From JAYSFC01 sp041913505 (GTDB taxonomy: Bacteria; Pseudomonadota; Gammaproteobacteria; Burkholderiales; Burkholderiaceae_C): a stretch of 24,313 bases of DNA. Under the pieces are notes generated by a model, which saw only the letters and a list, made by a program, of their open reading frames with translations, did not search any database and was not told the origin of the DNA. The translations under genes were made by a program, and so were the position numbers. The DNA is taken from assembly GCA_041913505.1 (NCBI GenBank), contig JAYSFC010000049.1:1-24313 (forward strand), given 5' to 3'. Positions 15,232-22,596 of this stretch are shown here, piece after piece. The first letter of the stretch is position 1. Every line of letters starts with the position of its first letter.

Positions 15232-16974
15232 TCAACGCCAGTTCGACAGCCAGTCGGAAACCTGGTGAAAAGGCATGGGCCGCGCAATCCCATAGCCCTG
15301 GCCATAGCGGCACCCCAGCTCCGCCAGCTTGTGCCAGGCACTGTCGGTTTCCACGCCTTCCGCCACCAGCTGCAGCTCCTGGCTCTCGCAGAAGGTGGCA
15401 ATGCAGCGCACGAGAGCCTGGTCGAACGAGCGCTCGCAGATGGACTGCACGTAGGTCTTGTCGATCTTGATTTCCCGTACCGCAAAGTCCCTCAGGTAGC
15501 TGAACGAGGTGAACCCCGCGCCAAAGTCGTCGATCGATATGCAGATGCCGTTTTCATCGAGTGCATTGAGCACAGCCCGCGCCTGGGTGTGGTTGCTGAT
15601 CAGGGTGGTCTCCGTCAGCTCCAGGCACAGGCGCGCGGGGGCCATGCCCGACGCCGCCACACGCGCCAGCAGCTCAGGCACGAACTTGTCGTACTGCAGC
15701 AGCTTGGCGGAGATGTTGATGGACGTCGAGAGATGGCTGTACTGAGGGCCTAGCGCCTGCAGCTGCGCCAGCACGCGGTCTATCGTGGCCAGGGTGAAGG
15801 GCCAGATGAGCTTGGTGCCCTCGATGGCCTTGACGAACAGGTCGGGGGCGATTTCCCCGAACTTGGGGTGGTTCCAGCGCGCGAGCGCCTCGAATCCCGC
15901 CACCGAGCGGGTCAACAGGTCCACCTTGGGCTGCCAATACCACTGGAACTCCTGGCGCTGAAGCGCCTCCTCCGCCTCGCCCAGCAGCACCGGGCGGTCC
16001 AGGGGGCTGGTGCTCGAAGGCTCCAGCTCGTCGTACAGCACCACACCCTCGATGCTGCGCTTGGCGCGGTACATGGCGTTGTCCGCACGGTTGATGAGGG
16101 TGTGCGGATCGCATCCGTGTTGCGGGCAAACCGCAATGCCCACCGAGGCGCCGACGCGGATCATTTCACCGCCCACTGCGAAGGGCACGTCAAGGCAGGT
16201 GGATATCTTGCCCCCCAGTGCCGCGGCCTGCCGCAGTGTCCGCACACTGGGCATGATGCAGGCGAATTCGTCGCCTCCGAGCCGCGCAATCGTGTCGATC
16301 TCCCGGATGGTGTCGCGCATGCGGTGTGCGGCCTGAATGAGCAGAGCGTCCCCCATCTCATGTCCCAGCCGGTCGTTGATCTGCTTGAACTGGTCCAGGT
16401 CGATCACGAGCACCGCGCAGGCGGTGCCCTCCCTCCGGTAGAGAGCGCACTGGTGCTCCAACCGCTCGAAGAAGACATGCCGGTTGTACAGATCGGTGAG
16501 CGGGTCGTGCAGGCTGCGGTGCAGCAAGGCGCTCTCCAGCTCGCGTGTGCGCTTGTTGTCCTCCAGCCAGCGCAGGCCATCGTCGATGGCGTTCACCACG
16601 CGGTCCACCGACAGTTCGCGCTTGCTGAGGTACTCGTGTATGCCCAGCTTGATGGCCTCGGCCGCCGATCGCTCGGTGCCATTTCCCGTGACGGCGATCA
16701 CCACGCAGTCCGCCCCCACCATCTCCCAGATGTCCGGCAGCAGTTCCCGGCCATCGCCATCCTCGAGCTTGAAATCCAGGAATATGAACGCAAAGTGCTT
16801 GCTGCGCCCCTGCAACGCCTGCAGAGCCTCGCTCTTGGAGGCGGATTCAGCCACCTCGATGGGCCGGCTGTACTTGGACAACAGGCGCGCCAGCCGCTCG
16901 CGGTCGACGTCATCGTCATCCACCACCAGGGCACAGATCGGCTGGTGCGGGGCTTCGTTGAGGTTCTGCATCAT
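15232..16974 (-). CDS. Response regulator with REC-GGDEF-EAL domains (dual c-di-GMP enzyme)
   Basis: A 580-residue cytoplasmic regulator. The receiver (about 12-130) has acidic residues D19-D22, phospho-acceptor D67 (FIFLDFKLEDGDG) and K118. The GGDEF domain (about 150-315) has an intact GGDEF at 233-237 preceded by the inhibitory-site motif REID (224-227) at the classical five-residue spacing, so it should be a feedback-inhibited diguanylate cyclase. The EAL domain (about 335-570) keeps E362 (EAL), N420, E452 (ELTE), D482-D483 (DDFG), K503, E539 and Q559 (GQGY), so phosphodiesterase activity is also plausible. It is the third gene of an operon with a histidine kinase and a lone receiver, 59 bases after the latter. 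Phosphorylation of D67 probably sets which activity dominates. An AGG three bases before the ATG is only a weak ribosome site. Confidence 0.94.
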   Translation of the reverse strand: MMQNLNEAPHQPICALVVDDDDVDRERLARLLSKYSRPIEVAESASKSEALQALQGRSKHFAFIFLDFKLEDGDGRELLPDIWEMVGADCVVIAVTGNGTERSAAEAIKLGIHEYLSKRELSVDRVVNAIDDGLRWLEDNKRTRELESALLHRSLHDPLTDLYNRHVFFERLEHQCALYRREGTACAVLVIDLDQFKQINDRLGHEMGDALLIQAAHRMRDTIREIDTIARLGGDEFACIMPSVRTLRQAAALGGKISTCLDVPFAVGGEMIRVGASVGIAVCPQHGCDPHTLINRADNAMYRAKRSIEGVVLYDELEPSSTSPLDRPVLLGEAEEALQRQEFQWYWQPKVDLLTRSVAGFEALARWNHPKFGEIAPDLFVKAIEGTKLIWPFTLATIDRVLAQLQALGPQYSHLSTSINISAKLLQYDKFVPELLARVAASGMAPARLCLELTETTLISNHTQARAVLNALDENGICISIDDFGAGFTSFSYLRDFAVREIKIDKTYVQSICERSFDQALVRCIATFCESQELQLVAEGVETDSAWHKLAELGCRYGQGYGIARPMPFHQVSDWLSNWR

Positions 16975-17033
16975 GGGCCTATCGCTTGCCGTGCAAGCTC
17001 ATCGATGTTCCACGGCCGCCGCGCTTTCCCGCA

Positions 17034-17471
17034 TCAGGGAAACTGCACCGCCTGGCCGTACTTCTCGAGAAACCCGGCCAGCAGAGAGAACTGGGGACCG
17101 ACATGGGACTTGACCATGTAGCCGGCGACGTTCTCGCTGTAGGCCCGGGAACGGTCTGCATCGCGGCCCGACGTGGTGAGCACGAAGACGACAATCTCCC
17201 TGAGGGCGGGGTCCGCGCGCACGGCTTCGAGGAACTCGAAACCGTCCATGCGGGGCATGTTGAGGTCCAGCAGAACGAGGAACGGCTCCTGGACGGATTT
17301 GGCCGGGTGCTCCTGCCGCAGAATCTGCAAGGCCTCCAGCCCATCCTCCGCGACCACGACCTGGCAATGGATGTCGTTCTTGCGCAGGCTGCGCATGACA
17401 CCTTCGCAGGCCACCTCGTCATCGTCCACCAGCAGGACGCTGAACCGCCGCCCGCTCTGCCAATCAGTCAT
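17034..17471 (-). CDS. Single-domain response regulator (Rcp1-like receiver)
   Basis: A 145-residue stand-alone receiver with no output domain. It has the acidic cluster D16-D18 (LLVDDDEV), phospho-acceptor D69 in LLDLNMPRMDG, the switch T99/T100 and the conserved K121 (MVKSHV). Its loop layout (long insertion LRQEHPAKSVQEPF before the phospho-site, then VLTTSGRDADRSRAY) is that of the Rcp1-like receivers that partner PAS- or phytochrome-type kinases. The ATG at 17471 overlaps the end of the kinase gene by 8 bases, indicating translational coupling and a direct partnership. It may act as a phosphate sink or intermediate between the kinase and the downstream REC-GGDEF-EAL protein, or bind another target such as a motor or kinase; this is inference. 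Confidence 0.93.
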   Translation of the reverse strand: MTDWQSGRRFSVLLVDDDEVACEGVMRSLRKNDIHCQVVVAEDGLEALQILRQEHPAKSVQEPFLVLLDLNMPRMDGFEFLEAVRADPALREIVVFVLTTSGRDADRSRAYSENVAGYMVKSHVGPQFSLLAGFLEKYGQAVQFP

Positions 17472-18924
17472 CTTGCACTCCCTTCATCGCAACCCGTGGC
17501 CAGTGAATCCGGAAACACGCCCCGCCCAAGCTGGCGCTGCGCTCGAGTGTGATCGACCCGCCGTGCGCATGGACGATGCGGCGCGTCAGCGCCAGCCCCA
17601 CGCCATGCCCCTGCGAGGCCGCCGTTGCCCGGTGAAAGAGCTTGAACACGCGCTGGTAGGCGCTTTCCGGTATGCCTTGCCCGTCATCCTCGATCGAGAG
17701 GACCAGAAAGCGCCCCAGGTCCGTCGCCGTCACGGAGATCCGGCCTTGCTCTGCGCCATGGTGCTTGACGGCGTTGTCCAGCAGATTCCTGATGCAGATG
17801 CCCAACGGTGTGCGGTGCCCCTGGAAAGGCGCCGCATCGAGGCGACGGATGATCTCGAACCCCTCCGGCACCCGGATGGTGCCCGTGATCTCGTCCACCA
17901 GATCGCCAAGATCCACCATGGCCGTCTTGTTGTCACGCTGGCCAGCCCTGGCGTAGTCCAGCAGGTCGTCGATCATGCGTTCACAACGCTCGATGCGTAC
18001 CTGAACCCGGTCCAGGTTTTGCGTGATCGCGGGTGTCATCTGTTCCGCCGGAATGTCTTCCCTGATCCACGTAAACAGGTCCGCGATGCCCCGCAGCGGA
18101 GAGCGCAGATCGTGCGAGGCCACGTAGGTGAACTCCTCCAGTTGCGCGTTGATCTGCCGCAGCGTGTCCTCCGCGCCCTTGCGCGCCGTGATGTCGCTCA
18201 CCACCGCGATCAATTGGCGCCCCTCTTCGGTGTCCACGCTGCTGAGCGCCACCTCGACGGGAAACTCCACTCCCGTGCGGTGCTGCGCCGTCAAATCCCG
18301 GCCAATGCCCATGCGCCTGGGTGTGGGGTCCTTTCGGTAGCCCGCGACATGCTCGTGGTGCGCAGCATGCAGCCGCTGTGGCAACAGCCGGTCCAGGGGC
18401 TGGCCCACCAAGCTGCCAGCGGAATAGCCGAATTGCTCTTCCAAAGCGGGATTGCACTCCCGGATGGTGCCGCCCTCGTCCACGATAAGCACCCCCAGCG
18501 GCAGCACCGCCAGCACGCGCTCCAGACGCCGCTGGAGCCGGGTGACCGAGCTGATGTTGGACACATAGGCCACCACGCACTGGCGTCCGTCGACGACGTG
18601 CGGCGCGAGCGTGATCTCCACGGGCACGGCCTGCCCGTCGCGGTGCAGGGCGTATAGGGTTTGCGTGCCGCCCGCGAGCCCGGCTTGCGGGTCCTGGAAA
18701 TAGGCACGCATCCATTCGTCATGCTCCGGACGGGCCTGCGAGGAAAGGAGGCTGGCCAGGGGTCGCTCGCACAGCCCCCGGCTTTCATAGCCCAGCATCG
18801 ACTCCAGGGCGCGGTTGGCGTACAGCACCACCGGATTCGCACGCTCTACCACCAGCGCCCCTACGGGCACATCCTGGAGAACTTGCACCAATGCACCAAG
18901 CTCAAGCGACTGCACAAACGCCAT
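17464..18924 (-). CDS. Soluble PAS-PAS sensor histidine kinase
   Basis: A 486-residue kinase with no membrane span or signal peptide, so it senses an internal cue. PAS1 lies at about 10-125 (ANPVVLYANRALESMLGYES), PAS2 at about 135-248 (LGVLIVDEGGTIRECNPALEEQFGYS). The dimerisation domain carries the phospho-acceptor H271 in VASHDLRSPLRGI. The ATPase domain shows N384 (RNLLDNAVKHH), DDGQGIP, FKLFHR and GHGVGLALTRRIV. The QLEEFTYVASHDLRSPL context is typical of phytochrome-like and Rcp1-partner kinases. The ATG at 18924 has a GGGGGAG ribosome site 4-5 bases upstream; an in-frame ATG at 18945 has a poorer one. It is first in an operon with two receiver proteins. No PAS cofactor-binding residues could be recognised, so the signal is unknown. 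Confidence 0.94.
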   Translation of the reverse strand: MAFVQSLELGALVQVLQDVPVGALVVERANPVVLYANRALESMLGYESRGLCERPLASLLSSQARPEHDEWMRAYFQDPQAGLAGGTQTLYALHRDGQAVPVEITLAPHVVDGRQCVVAYVSNISSVTRLQRRLERVLAVLPLGVLIVDEGGTIRECNPALEEQFGYSAGSLVGQPLDRLLPQRLHAAHHEHVAGYRKDPTPRRMGIGRDLTAQHRTGVEFPVEVALSSVDTEEGRQLIAVVSDITARKGAEDTLRQINAQLEEFTYVASHDLRSPLRGIADLFTWIREDIPAEQMTPAITQNLDRVQVRIERCERMIDDLLDYARAGQRDNKTAMVDLGDLVDEITGTIRVPEGFEIIRRLDAAPFQGHRTPLGICIRNLLDNAVKHHGAEQGRISVTATDLGRFLVLSIEDDGQGIPESAYQRVFKLFHRATAASQGHGVGLALTRRIVHAHGGSITLERSASLGGACFRIHWPRVAMKGVQDD

Positions 18925-18951
18925 GGGTCTCCCCCTCGACGGCATCGCTCC

Positions 18952-18980
18952 AATCTGCCATTGCCCTGCGCAATAGTCAA
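18952..18980 (-). promoter_or_regulatory. Possible promoter of the kinase-receiver-GGDEF/EAL operon
   Basis: On the minus strand TTGACT (18980-18975, 5/6 to the -35 consensus) is followed after 17 bases by CAGATT (18957-18952, 3/6 to the -10). It lies 28 bases before the kinase ATG. The -35 is good and the -10 is weak. Confidence 0.4.
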
Positions 18981-19012
18981 TTCTTGATTGCCAGAGGGGC
19001 CAGGACGGCCAG

Positions 19013-20113
19013 CTATGCCCTCTTCGCCTGAGACAGCGCCCAGGCCACATGCTCACGCACCAGGGCGCTGGGATCATCGGCCCTGGCCTGCAGCGCGGCC
19101 CGCAAATGGACTGCCTGCGCCGCATCCGCCACCCGCAGCGCATTGCCCAGCCCCACGGCAAGGTTGCGCAACCAGCGTTCGTGCCCGATGCGGCGGATGG
19201 GGCCGCCCTCGGTCTGGCGCAGGAACGTGGCCTCGTCCCAGGCGAACAGCTCAGCCAGTCCCTGCCCCGTAAGCCCCTCGCGCGCATCGAAGTCGGGCAG
19301 GCGGCTGGGCTGCGCGAACTTGTTCCAGGGGCATGCAAGCTGGCAGTCGTCGCAGCCGTAGATGCGGTTGCCCATGAGCGGCCGCAGTTCCACCGGAATC
19401 GGCCCCGCGTGCTCGATCGTGAGGTACGAGATGCAGCGCCGCGCATCCACGCGGTACGGCGCCACGATGGCACGCGTGGGGCACACGTCGATACAGGCCT
19501 GGCAGCTGCCGCAGTGTGCGGTTACGGCCGGCGTGGGCTCGATCGGCATGTCGACGTAGATCTCGCCGAGGAAGAACATCGATCCCGCCTCGCGGCTCAG
19601 CACCAGCGTGTGCTTACCGCGCCAGCCCTGGCCGCTGCGGCTCGCAAGCTCGACCTCCAGCACGGGAGCCGAATCGGTGAACGCGCGGTGGCCGAATGGG
19701 CCCACCGCCTCGGCGATGCGATCGCTGAGTTTTTGCAGCCGCGCGCGCAGCACCTTGTGGTAGTCGCGCCCTCGTGCATAGACCGAGACGATGGCCTCTG
19801 CCGGGCGCGCGAGGCGCCCGAATTCAATGGCCTGCCACCCTTCGGGCGCGTCAACCGGCGTGGCACGCGGCAGGTAGTCCATGCGCGCAGTGATCACACT
19901 CACGGTACCGGGCACGAGTTCGGCCGGCCGCGCGCGCTTGAGGCCATGCGCCTGCATGTAGTGCATCTCGCCATGGAACCCTTGGGCCAGCCAATGCATC
20001 AATCCGGGCTCGGCGGAAGACAAATCCACGCCCGCCACCCCGATTTGGGAGAATCCCAGCTCGCGGGCCCAGCCTTGTATTTGAGGAACGAGTTGACTGC
20101 TGCACACCATCAC
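19013..20113 (-). CDS. queG: Epoxyqueuosine reductase QueG
   Basis: QueG performs the last step of queuosine synthesis, reducing epoxyqueuosine in tRNA with cobalamin and two [4Fe-4S] clusters. The 366 residues show the N-terminal cobalamin-binding half with YARGRDYHKVLRARL and the catalytic-Asp segment FTDSAPVLEVELASRSG and GWRGKHTLVL. Cluster motifs follow: CGSCQACIDVCPTRAI, RRCISYLTIEH and GCDDCQLACPWNKFA. The C-terminal HEAT-like tail ends REHVAWALSQAKRA. The start is uncertain by one codon: GTG at 20113 sits 6 bases after a TACAAT hexamer, and ATG at 20110 is the next codon. An ATG far upstream would run through the divergent gene and was rejected. Its 5' end faces tsaE, and the two genes may overlap slightly. 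Confidence 0.95.
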   Translation of the reverse strand: MMVCSSQLVPQIQGWARELGFSQIGVAGVDLSSAEPGLMHWLAQGFHGEMHYMQAHGLKRARPAELVPGTVSVITARMDYLPRATPVDAPEGWQAIEFGRLARPAEAIVSVYARGRDYHKVLRARLQKLSDRIAEAVGPFGHRAFTDSAPVLEVELASRSGQGWRGKHTLVLSREAGSMFFLGEIYVDMPIEPTPAVTAHCGSCQACIDVCPTRAIVAPYRVDARRCISYLTIEHAGPIPVELRPLMGNRIYGCDDCQLACPWNKFAQPSRLPDFDAREGLTGQGLAELFAWDEATFLRQTEGGPIRRIGHERWLRNLAVGLGNALRVADAAQAVHLRAALQARADDPSALVREHVAWALSQAKRA

Positions 20114-20608
20114 CGCCGCATTGTAGAAAGCCCTCCCGCGCTCCAGGCCCTGGATGCCGTCTGGCGGGGCGAGGACGACACCGCCGCGTTCGCGCGGCGG
20201 CTCGCCGCCCTGGCGCCGCTCGCCAACGCCTACGTCACGCTGCATGGCGACCTGGGCGCCGGCAAGACCACCCTGGTGCGCCACCTGCTGCGCGCACTGG
20301 GCGTGCAAGGCCGCATCAAGAGCCCCACCTATGCGGTGGTGGAGCCGCACGAAACGCCAGGCCTGGCGATCTGGCACTTCGACTTCTACCGCTTCGATGA
20401 TCCGCGCGAGTGGGAGGATGCTGGCTTCAGGGATATTTTCGCCACGCCCGGCCTCAAGCTGGCAGAATGGCCGGAAAAGGCCGCAGCGCTCACCCCGCCT
20501 GCGGACCTCGCTATCCATCTGGAAGCAATCGACGAGATGCAACGGCACGTCACACTCAAGGCGTTCACCCCGCGGGGCCTGGCCCTGCTGCAGGGCTTGC
20601 AGGCATGA
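20093..20608 (+). CDS. tsaE: tRNA t6A-modification ATPase TsaE (start uncertain)
   Basis: TsaE is the ATPase that with TsaB, TsaC and TsaD makes N6-threonylcarbamoyladenosine at position 37 of ANN-decoding tRNAs. With a TTG start the product is 171 residues. The P-loop reads GDLGAGKTT (52-60), followed by RIKSPTYAVVEPHE, the IWHFDFYRFDDPREWEDAG block and LAEWPEKA, all family hallmarks. No in-frame ATG or GTG exists between the upstream reach of plausible starts and the P-loop. The options are TTG at 20093 (which overlaps the divergent queG start), the rare ATT at 20120, or CTG at 20150 (152 residues). I used TTG as the only common start codon. Its stop overlaps the amiC start as ATGA, so the two are translationally coupled. 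Confidence 0.88.
   Translation: MTAAHHHRRIVESPPALQALDAVWRGEDDTAAFARRLAALAPLANAYVTLHGDLGAGKTTLVRHLLRALGVQGRIKSPTYAVVEPHETPGLAIWHFDFYRFDDPREWEDAGFRDIFATPGLKLAEWPEKAAALTPPADLAIHLEAIDEMQRHVTLKAFTPRGLALLQGLQA
20120..20125 (-). promoter_or_regulatory. Probable -10 element at the queG start
   Basis: The minus strand reads TACAAT (5/6), then 6 bases, then GTG (20113) and ATG (20110). There is no Shine-Dalgarno in between. The spacing predicts a leaderless or nearly leaderless queG mRNA. A recognisable -35 box is absent. Confidence 0.45.
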
Positions 20609-22050
20609 GCACGCCTACTCGCCCCGGGCCCTCGCGCCGTGCGCTGCTGCAGGGCGGCAGCCTTGTGCTGCTGCTGGGCTTGCAGCAGATCGCGCGGGGC
20701 GCCACCATCCTGGCCGTGCGCGTGTGGCCGGCGCCCGAGTACTCGCGCGTCACCATCGAATCGGACGGGCAACTCTCGGCCAAGCAGTTCTTCGTGGCTA
20801 CGCCGCCGCGCCTGGCTGTGGACATCGAGGGCATCGACCTCAGCCCTGCGCTGCGCGAGCTCGTGGCCAAGGTGAGGCCCGACGACCCCAACATCGCGGG
20901 CATCCGCGTGGGCCAGAACGCGCCGAACGTGGTGCGCCTGGTGATGGACCTCAAGCAGGAGGCCGTGCCCCAGGTCTTCACGCTGCCGCCCGTAGCGGCC
21001 TACCAGCACCGGCTGGTGTTCGACCTCTACCCCGCCAAGCCCGTGGACCCGCTGGAAGCGCTGATCACCGAGCGTCTGCGCGATGCGCCGGCTTCCCAGC
21101 CAGCACCCGGGACCACCGCACGTGCAGCACCGGCATCGGCGCAGCCTCCGGCCGCCGCCCCCGTCGATCCGCTGGGCGAGTTGATTGCACAGCAAAGCCA
21201 TCGGCCCGAGCCTGCCAAACCCAGCGCCGCGGCCGCGGTGCCCCCTCCCCAGGTGGCTGCCGCGCAGGCCGCGCCACAGGCCCCAGCGCCGCGCGCGCCG
21301 GCCATTGTCGCGACGGCACGCCAGACCGACCGGATCATCATCGTCGCGCTCGATCCGGGCCACGGCGGCGAGGACCCCGGCGCCACCGGCCCCGGCGGTA
21401 CGCGCGAGAAGGACGTGGTGCTCCAGGTGGCCCACCTGCTGCGCGAGCGCATCAATGCCTCGTCGGTGGGCGGCAACCCGATGCGCGCCTTTCTCACACG
21501 CGACGGCGACTACTTCGTTCCGCTGGGCACGCGCGTGGAAAAGGCCCGGCGCGTGCAGGCCGATCTGTTCGTGTCCATCCACGCCGATGCGTTCACGACA
21601 CCCGAAGCGCGCGGCGCCAGCGTGTTCGCGCTGAGCCAGAGCGGCGCATCCAGCTCGGCTGCGCGCTGGCTGGCCAACAAGGAAAACCAGGCCGATCTCG
21701 TGGGTGGCCTCAACGTGCGCTCGCAGGACCAGCACGTGCAACGCGCCCTGCTCGACATGAGCACCACGGCCCAGATCAACGACAGCCTCAAGCTCGGCAG
21801 CGTGCTGCTGGGCGAGATCGGCGGCATGGCCCGGCTGCACAAGCCCCGCGTGGAGCAAGCCGGGTTTGCCGTGCTCAAGGCGCCCGACATCCCGAGCGTG
21901 CTCGTCGAAACCGCCTTCATCAGCAACCCCGAGGAAGAGGCCAAGCTGCGCACCAGCGCCTACCAGGAGCAGTTGGCCAACGCGCTCATGCGCGGCATCA
22001 CGCGCTATTTCGCCAAGAATCCGCCACTCGCACGCAGCCGCACGGTGTAG
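20605..22050 (+). CDS. amiC: N-acetylmuramoyl-L-alanine amidase with AMIN domain (AmiC type)
   Basis: A periplasmic zinc amidase that cuts the peptide stem from muramic acid to split daughter cells. The 481 residues begin with a Tat-type signal (SRRALLQGGSLVLLLGL), fitting the known Tat export of AmiA/AmiC. The AMIN peptidoglycan-targeting domain covers about 35-145 (PEYSRVTIESDG, RLAVDIEGIDL, VVRLVMDLK). A low-complexity Ala/Pro linker runs from about 155 to 240. The Amidase_3 domain carries H253 (DPGHGGEDPGA), E268 (TREKD), H326 (SIHADAF) and catalytic E435 (VETAFISN), so the enzyme should be active. Between H326 and E435 lies an insert of about 80 residues that resembles the autoinhibitory helix region relieved by EnvC/NlpD-type activators. 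The ATG overlaps the tsaE stop. Confidence 0.95.
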   Translation: MSTPTRPGPSRRALLQGGSLVLLLGLQQIARGATILAVRVWPAPEYSRVTIESDGQLSAKQFFVATPPRLAVDIEGIDLSPALRELVAKVRPDDPNIAGIRVGQNAPNVVRLVMDLKQEAVPQVFTLPPVAAYQHRLVFDLYPAKPVDPLEALITERLRDAPASQPAPGTTARAAPASAQPPAAAPVDPLGELIAQQSHRPEPAKPSAAAAVPPPQVAAAQAAPQAPAPRAPAIVATARQTDRIIIVALDPGHGGEDPGATGPGGTREKDVVLQVAHLLRERINASSVGGNPMRAFLTRDGDYFVPLGTRVEKARRVQADLFVSIHADAFTTPEARGASVFALSQSGASSSAARWLANKENQADLVGGLNVRSQDQHVQRALLDMSTTAQINDSLKLGSVLLGEIGGMARLHKPRVEQAGFAVLKAPDIPSVLVETAFISNPEEEAKLRTSAYQEQLANALMRGITRYFAKNPPLARSRTV

Positions 22051-22084
22051 CAGCGGCTGCCGGGCCACTCCAGGAGTACACGCC

Positions 22085-22171
22085 ATGGCTCAGCCCCGCG
22101 CCCTCGTGGCGATTGAGGACAGCGCCCTGCTGCTCACGATCTGCCTGCAGCCGGCCAGCGGGGCGCACTGA
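22085..22171 (+). CDS. Tiny open frame (28 residues) with a good ribosome site, doubtful gene
   Basis: An AGGAG site lies 8 bases before an ATG that opens 28 codons, starting MAQPRALVAIEDSALLLTIC. I recognise no family. It has no clear membrane span, though the middle is hydrophobic. It could be a real small protein, the remnant of a decayed gene, or chance. It lies in the 237-base gap between amiC and the lipoprotein gene. The rest of the gap holds an 8-bp stem hairpin (CCGCGGCC / GGCCGCGG, 22197-22218, no T-run) and the dyad TTGTCCTACAA (22176-22186). Confidence 0.25.
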   Translation: MAQPRALVAIEDSALLLTICLQPASGAH

Positions 22172-22287
22172 GCGTTTGTCCTACAAGGAGCGCCTTCCGC
22201 GGCCTACGCGGGCCGCGGCGCCGGTGCGCGACACTGCTGGCAACGGAGCTGCCCGTGCGGAGCTCCCCAACCCGCAAGGAGAACGCC

Positions 22288-22512
22288 ATGAATATTCGCC
22301 ATCTGTGTCTCGTCACCGCCACCGTGGCCGCATTCGCCCTGGGAGGCTGTGCCACCCGTCCCACCAACGCCCAGATTGGTACCGGTGTCGGTGCCGTGGC
22401 CGGTGGTGTCGTCGGCAATGCCCTCTTCGGCAATACGCTGGGCACGGTGGGAGGCGCCGCTGCCGGCGCCCTGATCGGTAACGAAGTTGGTAAGAACCAG
22501 CGCAGCCGCTGA
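22288..22512 (+). CDS. Small glycine-zipper outer-membrane-type lipoprotein
   Basis: A 74-residue lipoprotein. A type II signal peptide ends in the lipobox LGGC with the lipidated cysteine at residue 21, and the following residues (CATRPTNAQ) have no Asp at +2, consistent with outer-membrane sorting. The mature part is a glycine zipper, with repeated GxxxG steps in GTGVGAVAGGVVGNALFG and GTVGGAAAGALIGNEVG, as in the 17-kDa-antigen/OsmB-like families (Gly-zipper_2TM). It ends in a short basic tail. A strong AAGGAG lies 6 bases before the ATG. The gene is followed by a long perfect hairpin. Relatives are often stress-induced envelope proteins, but no specific role can be assigned. Confidence 0.87.
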   Translation: MNIRHLCLVTATVAAFALGGCATRPTNAQIGTGVGAVAGGVVGNALFGNTLGTVGGAAAGALIGNEVGKNQRSR

Positions 22513-22533
22513 TTCCCGGCCTCCCGACGCCTG

Positions 22534-22580
22534 AAACGACACCGCCCGCGCACGGCTTCCGTGCGCGGGCGGTGTCGTTT
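22534..22580. terminator. Bidirectional terminator, 22-bp perfect hairpin
   Basis: Arms 22534-22555 and 22559-22580 are exact reverse complements with a 3-base loop CTT. The outer pairs are AAA/TTT, so each strand ends the stem in TTT. It lies between the convergent lipoprotein and dedA genes, 21 bases after the first stop and 16 bases from the second. Confidence 0.9.
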
Positions 22581-22596
22581 GGGTCGGGCGCGAAAT

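Noticed and set aside
22197..22218. 8-bp stem hairpin as the amiC terminator
   Set aside because: No T-run follows and it lies almost 150 bases after the stop; it could equally be leader structure of the lipoprotein mRNA.
20154..22481. 775-codon plus-strand frame overlapping tsaE and amiC
   Set aside because: It is an out-of-frame shadow of two well-identified genes and has low-complexity Arg/Pro/Ala composition.
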